The notes under the pieces are model-generated. The model was not told where the DNA came from. It did not search any database and saw only the letters and a list, made by a program, of their open reading frames with translations. A stretch of DNA of 64,000 bases, taken from contig NZ_VNJK01000001.1 in NCBI RefSeq assembly GCF_007786455.1, positions 2,254,074-2,318,073 on the forward strand. The letters are read 5' to 3'. Both the position numbers and the translations under genes were made by a program. Below are positions 1 through 10,291 of this stretch, in pieces (the stretch's first letter is position 1; each line of letters opens with the position of its first letter). Origin of the DNA: Paenibacillus agilis. GTDB lineage: Bacteria > Bacillota > Bacilli > Paenibacillales > Paenibacillaceae.

Positions 1-3000
1 AAGACGGGTAGTTGAAGAACACAGAAATATCGACTTGCACATCTAGTAAAGATTTTATTTCATTCCTTAAGGAGAAGATCATTAAGGAATCAACCCCTTG
101 TTCGGTAAATGAACTATCGACAGATAATTGACTGGCGTCATTAAACCCAATAATGTCAGCTGCTGATTTATGCAATAGAGCTAATAAATACTCACTTCGC
201 TCTGTTTTGCTTAAACTTTGCAATTTGGCGATAACATCTTCCTTCAAAGCCGTATTTACACTTTGTCCTCCAAAATCAGAATCGTTTGAAATGAAATTTG
301 TCAAAAACGCAGTTACTTCATCTACACCTGTTCTTTGACTAAATAACTCCCAATTCGCATCGACAACGACAATTGAAGAATGATCTTTTTGAAATACTCT
401 GTCTATCATTTTCTTTCCAATCTCTTTAGACATTCCATAAAGTCCTTTATTCTCGATGTTCTTTAAAATATTGCTGTTACTCGTGGCCATTCCAGCTTCT
501 TCCCATGGCCCCCAACAGATTGACATTGCTGGCATACCGAGGCTTCTTCTATATTCTGCAAACATATTCATAAAATAATTAGCTGCCGCATAATTGGCTT
601 GCCCCATATTTCCTACTACAGAGGAAATAGATGACATCATTATGAAGAAATCCAAGCTCTCATCCTTTAATGCATGATGTAAGTGGTAAGTTCCTCCCAC
701 CTTAGTCTTAAGTACGTTTTCAAAGCTGGTCCACGTTTGATCTTTAATCATCTTATCTTCAATAATTCCAGCGGCATGGACGACACCTTTAATCTTCATG
801 TTGTTCTTTTTCAGTTTTTGTACCACTGAAATTACATCAGCTTGATTGCTCACGTCAGCCTTTTCAACGATAATCCGGGCACCTTTTTCACTCCACAAGC
901 TCACCGTTTCAAGTAATTCGTTCGAAGCATCGCTTCTACTTAGAAGTACGATGTTTTTAGCACCTTGCTGGATCAAATAATCTGCATAGATTTGACCGAT
1001 TGTTCCTGTTCCTCCGCTAATTACATAGGCGGCTTCATCATCGATCTGAATTGCGAGATCTTCCTTGCTAGTACGGCTTTTGGAGTTTCTTATTAGTCTA
1101 GGAATATATCGCTTATGATAATCCCTGAGCACAACCTGTTTATCTTCTCCATAGATGATTTCATTAATAATTTTATCCATATGGTGTTCCAACACATGAA
1201 GATCTGCATCTATAATGCCATCCCACAACGGAGTATGCTCGAGTCGAATGACCTCGCTAAATCCCCATATTGGGGCCTGATAGAGGGAAGTTGATGTAGC
1301 CGCGCCATCTACCTGATGCACATTATTCGTTACGACTTTGATCATCATTTTATGAGAGTAATTTAATTCTGTTATGGATTGCACGAGGTACAATAGACCA
1401 CTGCATTCCTTTTCCACTGTAGTTAGTAAATCTTCTGCATGTAGACGATTTAGCTTCGTTTCATCGGTTGTACTTATATAGATTAGTTTGCATTTTTCTT
1501 TTTCAAATCGACTTCCGATATTTTCTATAAGTTTCTTAACATCATTTTTATTCGTATACGACATAAAAAATAAATCCTGTTCATGCTCAACGTATTTATC
1601 AGCTTGTATAACTCGTATGGAGGATACACCATTGCGATTCAAGCTTTCATGGAATCGATCAACTACATCTGGATCATTTCCGAATAACACGACTTTTTCA
1701 TTTCCATTAACTTTTACATCTTTGCTAATTCTCGCCTCTTCAATCCAATCCACGTTATACAGCATGCGATCACCATTACTATTTAACTCTTTAAGTAAGG
1801 TATCACGCTCAGTTATTTTCGCCATTAGCCGTTCAATCTCAAATACGATTTCTCCCTTTTCGTTGTACACATCGATATCGCCTACAACTCCAGATTGCTG
1901 AGAATCATCGACCTTAATATGGCACCAGAAGCTTTCAGCATCCCTATAGTGATATGTTAATTTACCCAATGATATAGGAATGGCCGTTTTTAGTGCATAC
2001 TCTTCACTCTGTGAATTCATTCTCATACTCAATTCGGATACAAAAAATATAGATTGGAAGATAGAATCTATCGTACCAGCATAAACGATATAATCCTTGC
2101 CACCTGGAATATCCTTTTTAGGATCAATATAGCAGAGCCCTTCAGCATCACCTTTCCATACTTTCGAAATTCGTGTGAAGCCATCTCCTAATTTGAACCC
2201 AAATTTCTTCATCACATCATAAGCACTGAATCCCGAGGTCACTTCAGGGTATCTGTCTTTTATCTCATCAATCGATACATGCTTCTCATGTTCTCGTTCT
2301 TGCTGGGACATAGTAATATTGCCTTTGCAGTGCTTCATCCAATTTTCATGCTGTAACTGCTTGTCTGTACTTACAAGTTCAAATTTCATTTGCTCTTGAT
2401 TTGTATCTTCAATAAGAAACTGAACAACCCGCTTTTCGTCTTCTACAGCCGTTAGAGGGGCATGAAATTCCACATTGGATATTATGCATCTTCGCGGATT
2501 ACGGAAATCTTTAGCGATCGATAAAAGCATGGACATGTGGGCCGCAGCAGGAGCTATCGCCGTATCGAAAATAATATGTTCATGCATAAAGTAAGGAGTA
2601 TCTACGCTATAAGTGCTCTGATAGATGGTTCCATTTTTAAAATAAGGTGTATTGATTCTTTGGCCAATGAGCGGATGAAAATCCTTGTTCAAAATAGAAG
2701 ACACATTATCTTCATGAGAACAAACGGGCTGCATCCAATATGATTCTCGATCAAAGGCATACGTTGGTAATGTCACACGATTGTAATCTTGTTCAAAGCT
2801 GGTCTCAAGCCCTGCCCAATGAATGGTTACACCATGGCAGTATAGTTCTCCTAGGCAATGCGCAATTTGCTCCCATGCATCTTTTTTCATATCCAGCGAA
2901 TTTAAAAGCATTTTTTCTTCATTAAGAATGAGTTTGCCAAGTGAGCATAACGTTTTGTTTGCTCCAATTTCGAGGAAAATCGTATTTTGAACATCTTTTA

Positions 3001-5695
3001 ATTGGGAAAGAGCATGATAAAAATTAACTCTATCCTTAATATGATTTGTCCAATAGTCAGCGTCTAATAATTCGTCTTTATCCACAGCTCTTCCAAGGGT
3101 AGCCGATATATAGTTCAGCTTGCTGGTTTTAAATTCAACTTCATTTTTTGCAACCTCTCTAAATGGTTCCAATATCGGAAGCATTAAATGAGAATGGAAA
3201 GCATGGGATACATGCAGTCGATTTACTTTTATCTTTCTATTTTCCGCTTCTTTGGAAACTTCCTCAACCGCATCCAAATCTCCGGATATTACGATACTTT
3301 CCTCTGCATTATGAAGAGCAATCGATAGCTTGTCCTCATAACCCTTTATTAGCGCTTCAATCGTTGCCTGATTTGTATAAATAGCAGACATCGCACCTGT
3401 TCCCGGAGCTGAATCCATTAATCTGCCACGAAGTGCAACTAGCTTTACAGCATCCTCAAGACTCATAATGTCTGCTGCGACAGCAGCCGCGAACTCCCCA
3501 ATACTGTGTCCTAGAACGACCTCAGGAGTAACCCCTACGCTTTCCCAGAATTTTAATAACGCATATTCGATGGAAAATATTAAAGGCTGTGCATAGCGAG
3601 TTCTTTCAATATCCTTGCTAGAATATTTATCGCTATAAATCATTTCTACTAATGATTTATCTACATATGGCGTAAATAATTGATCACACTCGTCAAATGC
3701 TAATTTAAACGAAGGATTATAATCATATAATTCTTTTCCCATCCCTAAATATTGGGACCCTTGTCCTGTAAATAAAAACACCAATTTCGTTTCTTGATGC
3801 ATATCGATTTTTTCATTATGCCGCTTAGAAATTCCAGCTTTGTTGTTCGTATCCAAATAGGCCTGAAGTCTATTTACTAGTTCCTCTTGATTTCTAGCAG
3901 ATACAGTAAACCTGTGTGGAAAATCAACCTTGGCCAAGTTATTCGTATGAACATAATCTTTAATAGGAATTTGAGAATTTTTCTTTAAATATTCAAGATT
4001 ATTTTTAATATTTTCATGTAATGACTTATCATTTTTGGCTGATATTTTAACGATAGAAATTGGATCTATATCCTTTGTATGTGGCTTTTGTCTTTTTGGC
4101 GGCTCTTCCAAGATGATATGGGCATTTGAGCCTCCAAAGCCAAATCCGTTTACGCCCACTCTTCTTAATCTGCCATCGCTGCTCCAAGCTGTATGTTCTG
4201 CAATGACGGATACAGGTGATTTTTCCCAAGGAATAAAAGGGTTCGGCTCATTAAAGTTCAAATTCGCAGGTATCATTTCGTGTTTGAATGCTAACAGTAC
4301 CTTAATTATGCTGGCTACTCCTGCTGCTGCCTCTAAGTGGCCAATATTCGATTTAACAGAACCAATTTGCAGAGGATGATCCATAGCTCTGTCTTTGCCA
4401 TAAGTATTTACAACAGCCTTTACCTCAATAGGATCACCCAGCTTTGTACCTGTACCATGCATTTCCATATAATCAATATCAGAATAATTTAGTCCAGCAT
4501 CCTTAAGTGCCTTGGTGATTACTTTCTCTTGAGCTAATCCATTAGGAGCTGTTAATCCGTTGCTCTTGCCATCCTGATTGATCGCGGTTCCTTTAACGAT
4601 ACCTAGTATGTTATCGTTATTCTTTATTGCATCGCTTAGACGTTTTAGGATTAGCACCCCACCGCCTTCACCTCGCCCATACCCATTTGCTGACGCATCA
4701 AAGCTTTTGCTTTGCCCATCGACGGATATGGCCTCTAACTTTGAGAAGCACACATGAACGGCTGGTGAAATCATCAAATTCACGGCTCCTACGACCGCAG
4801 TGTCAACCTCACCAGATTTAATAGCTCTGCTAGCTAAATGTAAGGCTGTAAGGGAGGAAGAGCATGCCGTATCGACACAAAAGGATGGACCTTCAAAGCC
4901 AAAAGTATAAGAGATTCGGCCACAAGCCGTACTAAATGTTGTTCCTGTAAGCGAATAAGCGTCTACTTTACTTAAATCTCCTGATTTATAGTGGGCGAAC
5001 GAATATTCTTCCCCTGCTATACCAATATAAACACCTGTGTTGCTTCCATAATGCTGCGCAATGTTGATGCCGCCATTTTCAAAAGCTTCCCAAGTCAGCT
5101 CAAGCAGTAATCGCTGCTGTGGATCTAGTGATTTGGCTTCTTTGGGGGAAATATTAAAAAATTTCTGGTCAAAGCGATCGATAGGTACGTTTAAAAATCC
5201 GCCTTTTTTAGAATACATTTTTCCAGGCTCTTCTTTATCATCACTAAAATAGCTATCAACATCCCATCGATCCGCTGGCATTTCACAAATCCCATTAATG
5301 CCTTTCATTAAAACTTCCCAATATTCATCGGGACTATTAGCTCCTCCTGGGAAACGACAGCTAATCCCTACAATCGCTATATCTTCTTGCGCATGACTTA
5401 CTTCTTTGTTACTATCCGTACTTTCATCACTTGATACTATTACATGGTTTAATGTATTGAATAGAAAGTCTGCATACAAGTTGATATTTGAATTTTCAAA
5501 TATCGATGCTACTTCAACATCGATTCCAAATTGGTTCGATACTCTCTTTGTAAATAATGGTATGTCAACCGATACTAATCCTAAGCTGATAAATGGCTCA
5601 TTATAATCGACAACTGTTTCATCCAAAATATCTTCCACCAAGTCTGCTAAAAACGCGATAATTTCAGGCTTTGTGAACGTTTTTTCTGAATTCAT
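1..5695 (-). CDS. Modular type I polyketide synthase, ACP-KS-AT-DH-KR-ACP (3' end outside window)
   Basis: An open frame of 1898 codons starts at an ATG behind AAGGAGATG and runs off the left edge. Domains in order: an N-terminal acyl carrier protein (Ser42 in GLVSVD); a ketosynthase from about residue 104 (Cys278 in TACSSS, His413 in MHGTGT, His453 in NIGHLE); an acyltransferase (Ser731 in GHSIGE) with HAFH at 831-834, the signature of malonyl-CoA selectivity; a dehydratase (His1040, Asp1210 in DSIFQ; the usual glycine of HxxxGxxxxP is Asp); a ketoreductase (SGGTGTIG near 1557, catalytic SS...NY region near 1692, IED where B-type enzymes have LDD); and a second ACP (Ser1870 in VDSLM). One extension round would therefore give an alpha,beta-unsaturated thioester. 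The leading ACP suggests a starter-loading site, and the upstream aaRS-like ligase and E1/E2 genes are candidate suppliers. The product is not identifiable. Confidence 0.93.
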   Translation of the reverse strand, partial: MNSEKTFTKPEIIAFLADLVEDILDETVVDYNEPFISLGLVSVDIPLFTKRVSNQFGIDVEVASIFENSNINLYADFLFNTLNHVIVSSDESTDSNKEVSHAQEDIAIVGISCRFPGGANSPDEYWEVLMKGINGICEMPADRWDVDSYFSDDKEEPGKMYSKKGGFLNVPIDRFDQKFFNISPKEAKSLDPQQRLLLELTWEAFENGGINIAQHYGSNTGVYIGIAGEEYSFAHYKSGDLSKVDAYSLTGTTFSTACGRISYTFGFEGPSFCVDTACSSSLTALHLASRAIKSGEVDTAVVGAVNLMISPAVHVCFSKLEAISVDGQSKSFDASANGYGRGEGGGVLILKRLSDAIKNNDNILGIVKGTAINQDGKSNGLTAPNGLAQEKVITKALKDAGLNYSDIDYMEMHGTGTKLGDPIEVKAVVNTYGKDRAMDHPLQIGSVKSNIGHLEAAAGVASIIKVLLAFKHEMIPANLNFNEPNPFIPWEKSPVSVIAEHTAWSSDGRLRRVGVNGFGFGGSNAHIILEEPPKRQKPHTKDIDPISIVKISAKNDKSLHENIKNNLEYLKKNSQIPIKDYVHTNNLAKVDFPHRFTVSARNQEELVNRLQAYLDTNNKAGISKRHNEKIDMHQETKLVFLFTGQGSQYLGMGKELYDYNPSFKLAFDECDQLFTPYVDKSLVEMIYSDKYSSKDIERTRYAQPLIFSIEYALLKFWESVGVTPEVVLGHSIGEFAAAVAADIMSLEDAVKLVALRGRLMDSAPGTGAMSAIYTNQATIEALIKGYEDKLSIALHNAEESIVISGDLDAVEEVSKEAENRKIKVNRLHVSHAFHSHLMLPILEPFREVAKNEVEFKTSKLNYISATLGRAVDKDELLDADYWTNHIKDRVNFYHALSQLKDVQNTIFLEIGANKTLCSLGKLILNEEKMLLNSLDMKKDAWEQIAHCLGELYCHGVTIHWAGLETSFEQDYNRVTLPTYAFDRESYWMQPVCSHEDNVSSILNKDFHPLIGQRINTPYFKNGTIYQSTYSVDTPYFMHEHIIFDTAIAPAAAHMSMLLSIAKDFRNPRRCIISNVEFHAPLTAVEDEKRVVQFLIEDTNQEQMKFELVSTDKQLQHENWMKHCKGNITMSQQEREHEKHVSIDEIKDRYPEVTSGFSAYDVMKKFGFKLGDGFTRISKVWKGDAEGLCYIDPKKDIPGGKDYIVYAGTIDSIFQSIFFVSELSMRMNSQSEEYALKTAIPISLGKLTYHYRDAESFWCHIKVDDSQQSGVVGDIDVYNEKGEIVFEIERLMAKITERDTLLKELNSNGDRMLYNVDWIEEARISKDVKVNGNEKVVLFGNDPDVVDRFHESLNRNGVSSIRVIQADKYVEHEQDLFFMSYTNKNDVKKLIENIGSRFEKEKCKLIYISTTDETKLNRLHAEDLLTTVEKECSGLLYLVQSITELNYSHKMMIKVVTNNVHQVDGAATSTSLYQAPIWGFSEVIRLEHTPLWDGIIDADLHVLEHHMDKIINEIIYGEDKQVVLRDYHKRYIPRLIRNSKSRTSKEDLAIQIDDEAAYVISGGTGTIGQIYADYLIQQGAKNIVLLSRSDASNELLETVSLWSEKGARIIVEKADVSNQADVISVVQKLKKNNMKIKGVVHAAGIIEDKMIKDQTWTSFENVLKTKVGGTYHLHHALKDESLDFFIMMSSISSVVGNMGQANYAAANYFMNMFAEYRRSLGMPAMSICWGPWEEAGMATSNSNILKNIENKGLYGMSKEIGKKMIDRVFQKDHSSIVVVDANWELFSQRTGVDEVTAFLTNFISNDSDFGGQSVNTALKEDVIAKLQSLSKTERSEYLLALLHKSAADIIGFNDASQLSVDSSFTEQGVDSLMIFSLRNEIKSLLDVQVDISVFFNYPS

Positions 5696-5728
5696 TTTGT
5701 CTCATCTCCTTCAGGGTACCTTACTATA

Positions 5729-5770
5729 TAAAAAACAGCCCTAGGTTCAAATGAACCAAAGGCTGTTTTT
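5729..5770 (-). terminator. Intrinsic terminator between ABC permease and PKS
   Basis: On the minus strand ACAGCC pairs with GGCTGT, with an inner GGTT/AACC stem, and the hairpin is followed by a run of T. It begins 3 bases after the permease stop and ends about 33 bases before the PKS start, leaving no room for a separate promoter. PKS transcription from upstream would need readthrough, which fits control by LoaP (inference). Confidence 0.85.
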
Positions 5771-5772
5771 CA

Positions 5773-8106
5773 CTACTCTACACTTTTTAACGATTCAATC
5801 ATATTTATTCGTGTCACTTTTCTTCGAAGCATTAAGCTTGAGAGAATGGTGAGCACGAAAGCAAGAATAACAGCTATCAACATGACAAACAGACTTAACT
5901 GATTTGGAATTTGCTGATGGGCGCTTGATAGTGACTTAACTACTAATGAGTACATATAACCACTTATCGGTAATGCAATAATAATAGCGAAACTAGTGAG
6001 TATAATGTTCTCAAAGAAAATCAGCCGGTTAATTTTAAACTTCGGATATCCTAATACTTTCAGTGTCGCCAGCTCACGATTTCTTTCATAAATATTTATG
6101 GAGGATATCGTATAAATGGCACCAAAGGAAAGTACGACCGCACAGATGATAAACATAATAAAGATAAAACTATTCTGTTTCAAAATATATTGTGCCGACG
6201 CCTTTAAATCTTCCTTGTCTGCGATGGCATCCACCTGCTGATCTTGTTCAAAGAAAGTACGGACACTGGCAAGTTCAGCAGTGCCACTGGTCTCTACTAC
6301 AAGCGAGCTTGGATTGTACTTGACGCCAAAACTATCCAGATACGCTGGTGTGCTATAAAACGATGGATTCGAATACTGGTTGGATATTTGCACCACTTTC
6401 ATTTCGATCGTTTTATTTGCATACTCAGGCTCGGTGAACTTGATTTGGATTGTATCCCCCAGTGCAATTTTATAATTGTCAGCATAGGATTTTGGTACAA
6501 GAACACCACCGTCTTCCAATACAATCCGTTTGGCATTTTCATCAAAGAAATGAATGAGATTGTTATCTTTTTCAGTAACAACTAACGCGGCATTTTGCTT
6601 AGTATCACCTTTGATAAATTCGACAGGAATATTGGATAAATCATAACTACTCTTGATACCAGCAGGTAGTTGCAACGTATCTAGAGATGAGCCTTTCTTA
6701 TAGTCAACTCTCAGCTCATAAGTATTTACCTCTTCAATCTGGTCAGCTACTTTTTGCAAGGATGTCATCGTACCAAAAGCAGTAATCAATAAAACGGTAC
6801 TAACAATAACACCTACGGAGCTTGCTATCGCTTTAGATTTATTTAAAAATATATTTCTCAAAATGATTTTGTAGTTGTAGGAAATATGACTCCAGAGACC
6901 TGGAATTCTTTCGATGAGCAGCTTCTTCATCTTCTTAGGTGGTTTAGGACGCATCGCCTGAGCTGCACGTTCTTTTAGGATGGCTCTACCACTTAGGTAG
7001 CAGGACAATATGCCGAATGCGCTTGAGAAAAGGATAGGTGGAATCACAGAAGTAAAGGATAGGGAGAACATAATGTCCGGCAAAGCATAGGCTTTCGCAT
7101 TTGATGCTCTAATCATTGGAATAAATACATTCGCAGCAAGGATACAACCTAAAATGGAGCCTATAATCCCTACCAGAACAGGATATCCCATATAATGAAG
7201 CATGATATTTCTATTTTTAATACCCAGCGCTTTCATAATACCTACTTGATTTCGTTGAGAATCAATAATCCGCGACATTGTAAGAAATAGAATAATCGCT
7301 TCGATGATAAATAGAACCAACGGGATAACTTTGCTCATTAAGTTGTTGTTATGGATCGTTTGTTGAAGCTGTGAATAACTGAACATCCGCTCTTTACTCA
7401 TTTGGCTAACGTAGGATAGTTCTTTTGATTGTGCTTCAATGGATTGGCTTAATTTTTCAATATCATACCCTTCCTCGGCATCAATCAAAATTTCATTATA
7501 GTAAAAGCCGCCAGCGATTTGAGGGATAGCCATTTCGGTCAAATACGCTACACCGAATGATTTATGATCTTGGATGGCATTCTTTTTCGCATATTCTACA
7601 TTCTCACCCAAGCCGCTAATCGTGAACGTCATATTTTTGTCATTCACATTTATTTGAATTTGATCACCGACTTTGTACTGATGCTCCTTGGCATAATGAG
7701 AATCAAGTAAAATTTCATCTTTTTGTGTTGGAATGCTTCCCTCAATCAATTTAGACGTATTGATTGCATTGTCTACAGGAATAGAATGAATCTTTAACGT
7801 AGATTTCAACCCCTCAAAAGTTTGCGTGGCATGAAGAGTATAGCGACCTTCGAGTTTATTAATCCCATCGACCTGCCTTAGCCTTTCCACATCCTGAGGA
7901 GAAATTTGCTCGTAATTTACATGTAAATCACTTAAATTATGCTCTTTAAAGTAAGCTTTCGTATATGCATCGAGATTACTGCTTAATGTAACCAGTCCCG
8001 CATAGAAAAAAGCTCCTACTGCGATAACTAATACAAAAGCAATAAATTGCCCGATTGATTGTTTAATATCCCTTAAAGATTTTGAAAATAACTTCATAAT
8101 TACCAC
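5773..8106 (-). CDS. ABC transporter permease, FtsX/MacB type
   Basis: A 777-residue membrane protein with the FtsX-like layout: one N-terminal membrane segment (about residues 16-38), a large extracytoplasmic domain, a three-helix block near 265-370, a second transmembrane segment near 430, a second extracytoplasmic domain, and a C-terminal three-helix FtsX block (about 655-765). It follows the ATPase gene with overlap, so the two form one exporter. The GTG at 8106 has the better spacing to an AGGG; the ATG at 8097 is the alternative start. Because it sits inside the polyketide cluster it probably exports the product or gives self-resistance (inference). A terminator follows directly. Confidence 0.88.
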   Translation of the reverse strand: MVIMKLFSKSLRDIKQSIGQFIAFVLVIAVGAFFYAGLVTLSSNLDAYTKAYFKEHNLSDLHVNYEQISPQDVERLRQVDGINKLEGRYTLHATQTFEGLKSTLKIHSIPVDNAINTSKLIEGSIPTQKDEILLDSHYAKEHQYKVGDQIQINVNDKNMTFTISGLGENVEYAKKNAIQDHKSFGVAYLTEMAIPQIAGGFYYNEILIDAEEGYDIEKLSQSIEAQSKELSYVSQMSKERMFSYSQLQQTIHNNNLMSKVIPLVLFIIEAIILFLTMSRIIDSQRNQVGIMKALGIKNRNIMLHYMGYPVLVGIIGSILGCILAANVFIPMIRASNAKAYALPDIMFSLSFTSVIPPILFSSAFGILSCYLSGRAILKERAAQAMRPKPPKKMKKLLIERIPGLWSHISYNYKIILRNIFLNKSKAIASSVGVIVSTVLLITAFGTMTSLQKVADQIEEVNTYELRVDYKKGSSLDTLQLPAGIKSSYDLSNIPVEFIKGDTKQNAALVVTEKDNNLIHFFDENAKRIVLEDGGVLVPKSYADNYKIALGDTIQIKFTEPEYANKTIEMKVVQISNQYSNPSFYSTPAYLDSFGVKYNPSSLVVETSGTAELASVRTFFEQDQQVDAIADKEDLKASAQYILKQNSFIFIMFIICAVVLSFGAIYTISSINIYERNRELATLKVLGYPKFKINRLIFFENIILTSFAIIIALPISGYMYSLVVKSLSSAHQQIPNQLSLFVMLIAVILAFVLTILSSLMLRRKVTRINMIESLKSVE

Positions 8107-8804
8107 TCGATCCCTTCGACATTCTGTTTGTCATGATTGATCGTCACACTTTCGATCATCCCGCTCTTAACTTTGATGATTTTATCTGCCATAGGAGCAA
8201 TCGCTGTATTATGAGTGACCAATATCACGCACTTCTTCGTTTCCTTGTTCAAATCTTGAAGAAGTTTTAAAACAGATTTACCTGTCACATAATCTAATGC
8301 TCCAGTAGGTTCATCACAGAGTAAAAGCAGAGGATTTTTGGCAACAGCTCTCGCGATCGCAACGCGTTGTTGTTCTCCTCCAGAAAGCTGAGAAGGGAAA
8401 TTTTTAATACGTTCCTTTAATCCGACCTTATACAAAATGTCTTTAGCATCCAAGTGGTTTTTACACACTTCCGTTGCAAATTCGACATTCTCCAGCGCGT
8501 TTAGATTCGGAATCAAATTATAGAATTGAAATACAAATCCAACTTTTTGAGCACGGTACTCGGTTAATTTTTTTTCATTAAACTTCGTAATCTCTTGATC
8601 ACCAACTAGTACGTTTCCTGAAGTAGCTGTATCCATACCGCCAAGAATATTTAAAATTGTACTTTTTCCTGCGCCACTAGCACCTAGAACTACAACAAAC
8701 TCTCCCTCTGATATGGAAAAATCAACACCAGCAAGAGCCTTGATCGGCACTTCACCTATTTTGTATTCTTTCATTACGTTTTTAAACTCGATTAGCTTTT
8801 TCAC
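8100..8804 (-). CDS. ABC transporter ATP-binding protein, LolD/MacB type
   Basis: A 234-residue ATPase with Walker [11 protein letters not shown]-loop (VFQFYNL), signature LSGGEQQR, Walker [13 protein letters not shown] and the H-loop VTHN. This is the usual arrangement for ATPases paired with FtsX-type permeases. The start is GTG behind GAGGAG. It is the first gene after a 430-base structured gap, so the exporter pair may have its own promoter or regulatory leader as well as transcription from the loaP end of the cluster. The overlap with the permease implies translational coupling. Confidence 0.92.
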   Translation of the reverse strand: MKKLIEFKNVMKEYKIGEVPIKALAGVDFSISEGEFVVVLGASGAGKSTILNILGGMDTATSGNVLVGDQEITKFNEKKLTEYRAQKVGFVFQFYNLIPNLNALENVEFATEVCKNHLDAKDILYKVGLKERIKNFPSQLSGGEQQRVAIARAVAKNPLLLLCDEPTGALDYVTGKSVLKLLQDLNKETKKCVILVTHNTAIAPMADKIIKVKSGMIESVTINHDKQNVEGIEW

Positions 8805-9232
8805 TTCTTACATCTCCTCGTAAAATATTTCTGAACTGGGTTTGACTCGACTTCCCGTTTCTTGGGAGATGAAAAAAGTCAAACTTAATTTTATGCTATC
8901 TATTTGCTAAATTAATGAATGAGCGTATTTATATAATCCCCGCCCGTATTGGAAAGGGATAGATCGCTATGTACCATGATAGTTGGAACAAAATTGTGTA
9001 AACGGATACGGGGATTACTGAAGATCTTCCGTTATCAAAGAACATTGGCTCCGTTCAGGATGCATGAGAAATTAGGTAAGCAGCCCGAGGGAGAACCCCT
9101 CAGGCATTCTCAGCAGGGTAATTGATCCATTAATTGATAGTTCAGGGATATAATCAAGGGACAATATATTATATTACTAAGCATCTTGATTTTTTATTAC
9201 TTGGATTTAGATATCATATTGCGTAAGTTGTG
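8805..9232 (-). promoter_or_regulatory. Structured 428-base mid-operon gap, candidate cis-acting RNA
   Basis: No gene was found on either strand. Three paired elements are visible. An 8-bp hairpin with a 5-base loop lies at 9084-9104 (CCTGAGGG/CCCTCGGG on the minus strand). Long-range arms lie at 8934-8949 and 9006-9017 (TAATCCCC..CGTAT with ATACGGGGATTA, interrupted by a bulge). A hairpin with GTTTGACT/AGTCAAAC arms lies at 8840-8884, just before the exporter ribosome binding site. None is followed by a T-run on the minus strand, so they look like RNA structure and not terminators. The function is unknown; a LoaP recognition element or exporter leader is possible. Confidence 0.4.
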
Positions 9233-10285
9233 TTAAGAAAAATATTCTTCATAATGATTTTCTAGATTTGTTTTAAAAGTGTTAATAAAGCGCAGCCCAT
9301 CTGCACCATCGAAGAAACGATGATCAAATGTTAAGGTGATTGGGAGCATTTTTCTAATGACAAGCTCATCATTCTCTGTAACGACCACTTTCTTATCTGC
9401 ACGATACAAGGCAATTATTGCGACTTGGGGACAAAAAATAATAGGTGTAGCGAATCCCCCGCCAATGGCCCCTACATTACTTATCGTAATCGTACCCTCG
9501 CGTGTATCTGTAAATGACAACTTTTTTGACCTTGCTCTGTCAATGAGATCAGTGATCTCATTGGACAATGCATCAAGTGGTTTTTCATTTACTTGTTTAA
9601 CGTTGGGTATAACGACTCCATCGTTCGTATCTACAGCAATTCCGATATTGTGGGCTGAAAATAGCTTTAATGAACCATTGATCTCATTGGAGTTAAATAG
9701 TGGGTGTTGTTTGAGTGTTTGAGACAATGCTTTAACGAATACAGGTGTTAAGGTCAAGCTTAAGCCCTGATTCATTTTTAATTTTTCTTTATACAGCAGC
9801 AGATTTGTTATATCTGCCTCAGCATATGCCGTTACATGAGGAATGGTTTGAGCCGACTTTGTTACGATGTTTGCAATTTCTTTGCGCATAGAGGTCAGTT
9901 TTACAATCGTATCATCGTTGGAGTTGTCTGTTGCTGTGCTTGGATAGGTACCAAGGTTTATGCCAAAGTCATTCAATAAGTGCTGGCTATCCTTGGATAC
10001 ATCCTCATTCAACCATTCATGCTTGAATCCGTCCGACTCATCTCCTTTTCTCTGATTAATAACGATGATTACATCGTTTACATGAATGACATCCCCAGGA
10101 TTATAAGGCAGTTTATCAATTACCCCTTCTATCGGCGAAGGAAGCACGGTTGTTACCTTATCCGTCTGAACTTCTACAATCGGTTGATCTTCAACAACAC
10201 GTTCTCCTTCTTTGACTAGATAAGCAACAATAAACCCTTCAATTAATCCTTCACCAAGTTCCGGAAAAAGAAATTCATATTTCAT
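9233..10285 (-). CDS. 2-oxoacid dehydrogenase E2 (dihydrolipoyl acyltransferase)
   Basis: About 350 residues. The lipoyl domain occupies residues 1-80 with the lipoylation lysine in VQTDKVTT, and the catalytic acyltransferase domain runs from about 128 to the end with the DHRFFDG active-site motif. The usual peripheral subunit-binding domain between them (about 35 residues, normally needed to hold E1 and E3) is not recognisable: the linker is short and lacks the expected pattern. That makes the protein shorter than typical family members (about 400-450). The ATG at 10285 is well placed behind GAGG. It follows the E1 genes in one operon. In this setting it would transfer an acyl group to CoA, or conceivably to a carrier protein (inference). 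Confidence 0.9.
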   Translation of the reverse strand: MKYEFLFPELGEGLIEGFIVAYLVKEGERVVEDQPIVEVQTDKVTTVLPSPIEGVIDKLPYNPGDVIHVNDVIIVINQRKGDESDGFKHEWLNEDVSKDSQHLLNDFGINLGTYPSTATDNSNDDTIVKLTSMRKEIANIVTKSAQTIPHVTAYAEADITNLLLYKEKLKMNQGLSLTLTPVFVKALSQTLKQHPLFNSNEINGSLKLFSAHNIGIAVDTNDGVVIPNVKQVNEKPLDALSNEITDLIDRARSKKLSFTDTREGTITISNVGAIGGGFATPIIFCPQVAIIALYRADKKVVVTENDELVIRKMLPITLTFDHRFFDGADGLRFINTFKTNLENHYEEYFS

Positions 10286-10291
10286 AATCAC

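Noticed and set aside
8934..9040. Insertion-sequence end in the mid-operon gap (TGTGTAAACGGATAC resembles some IS256-family ends)
   Set aside because: No transposase fragment, target duplication or second copy is seen in the window, so I report only the RNA-like structure.
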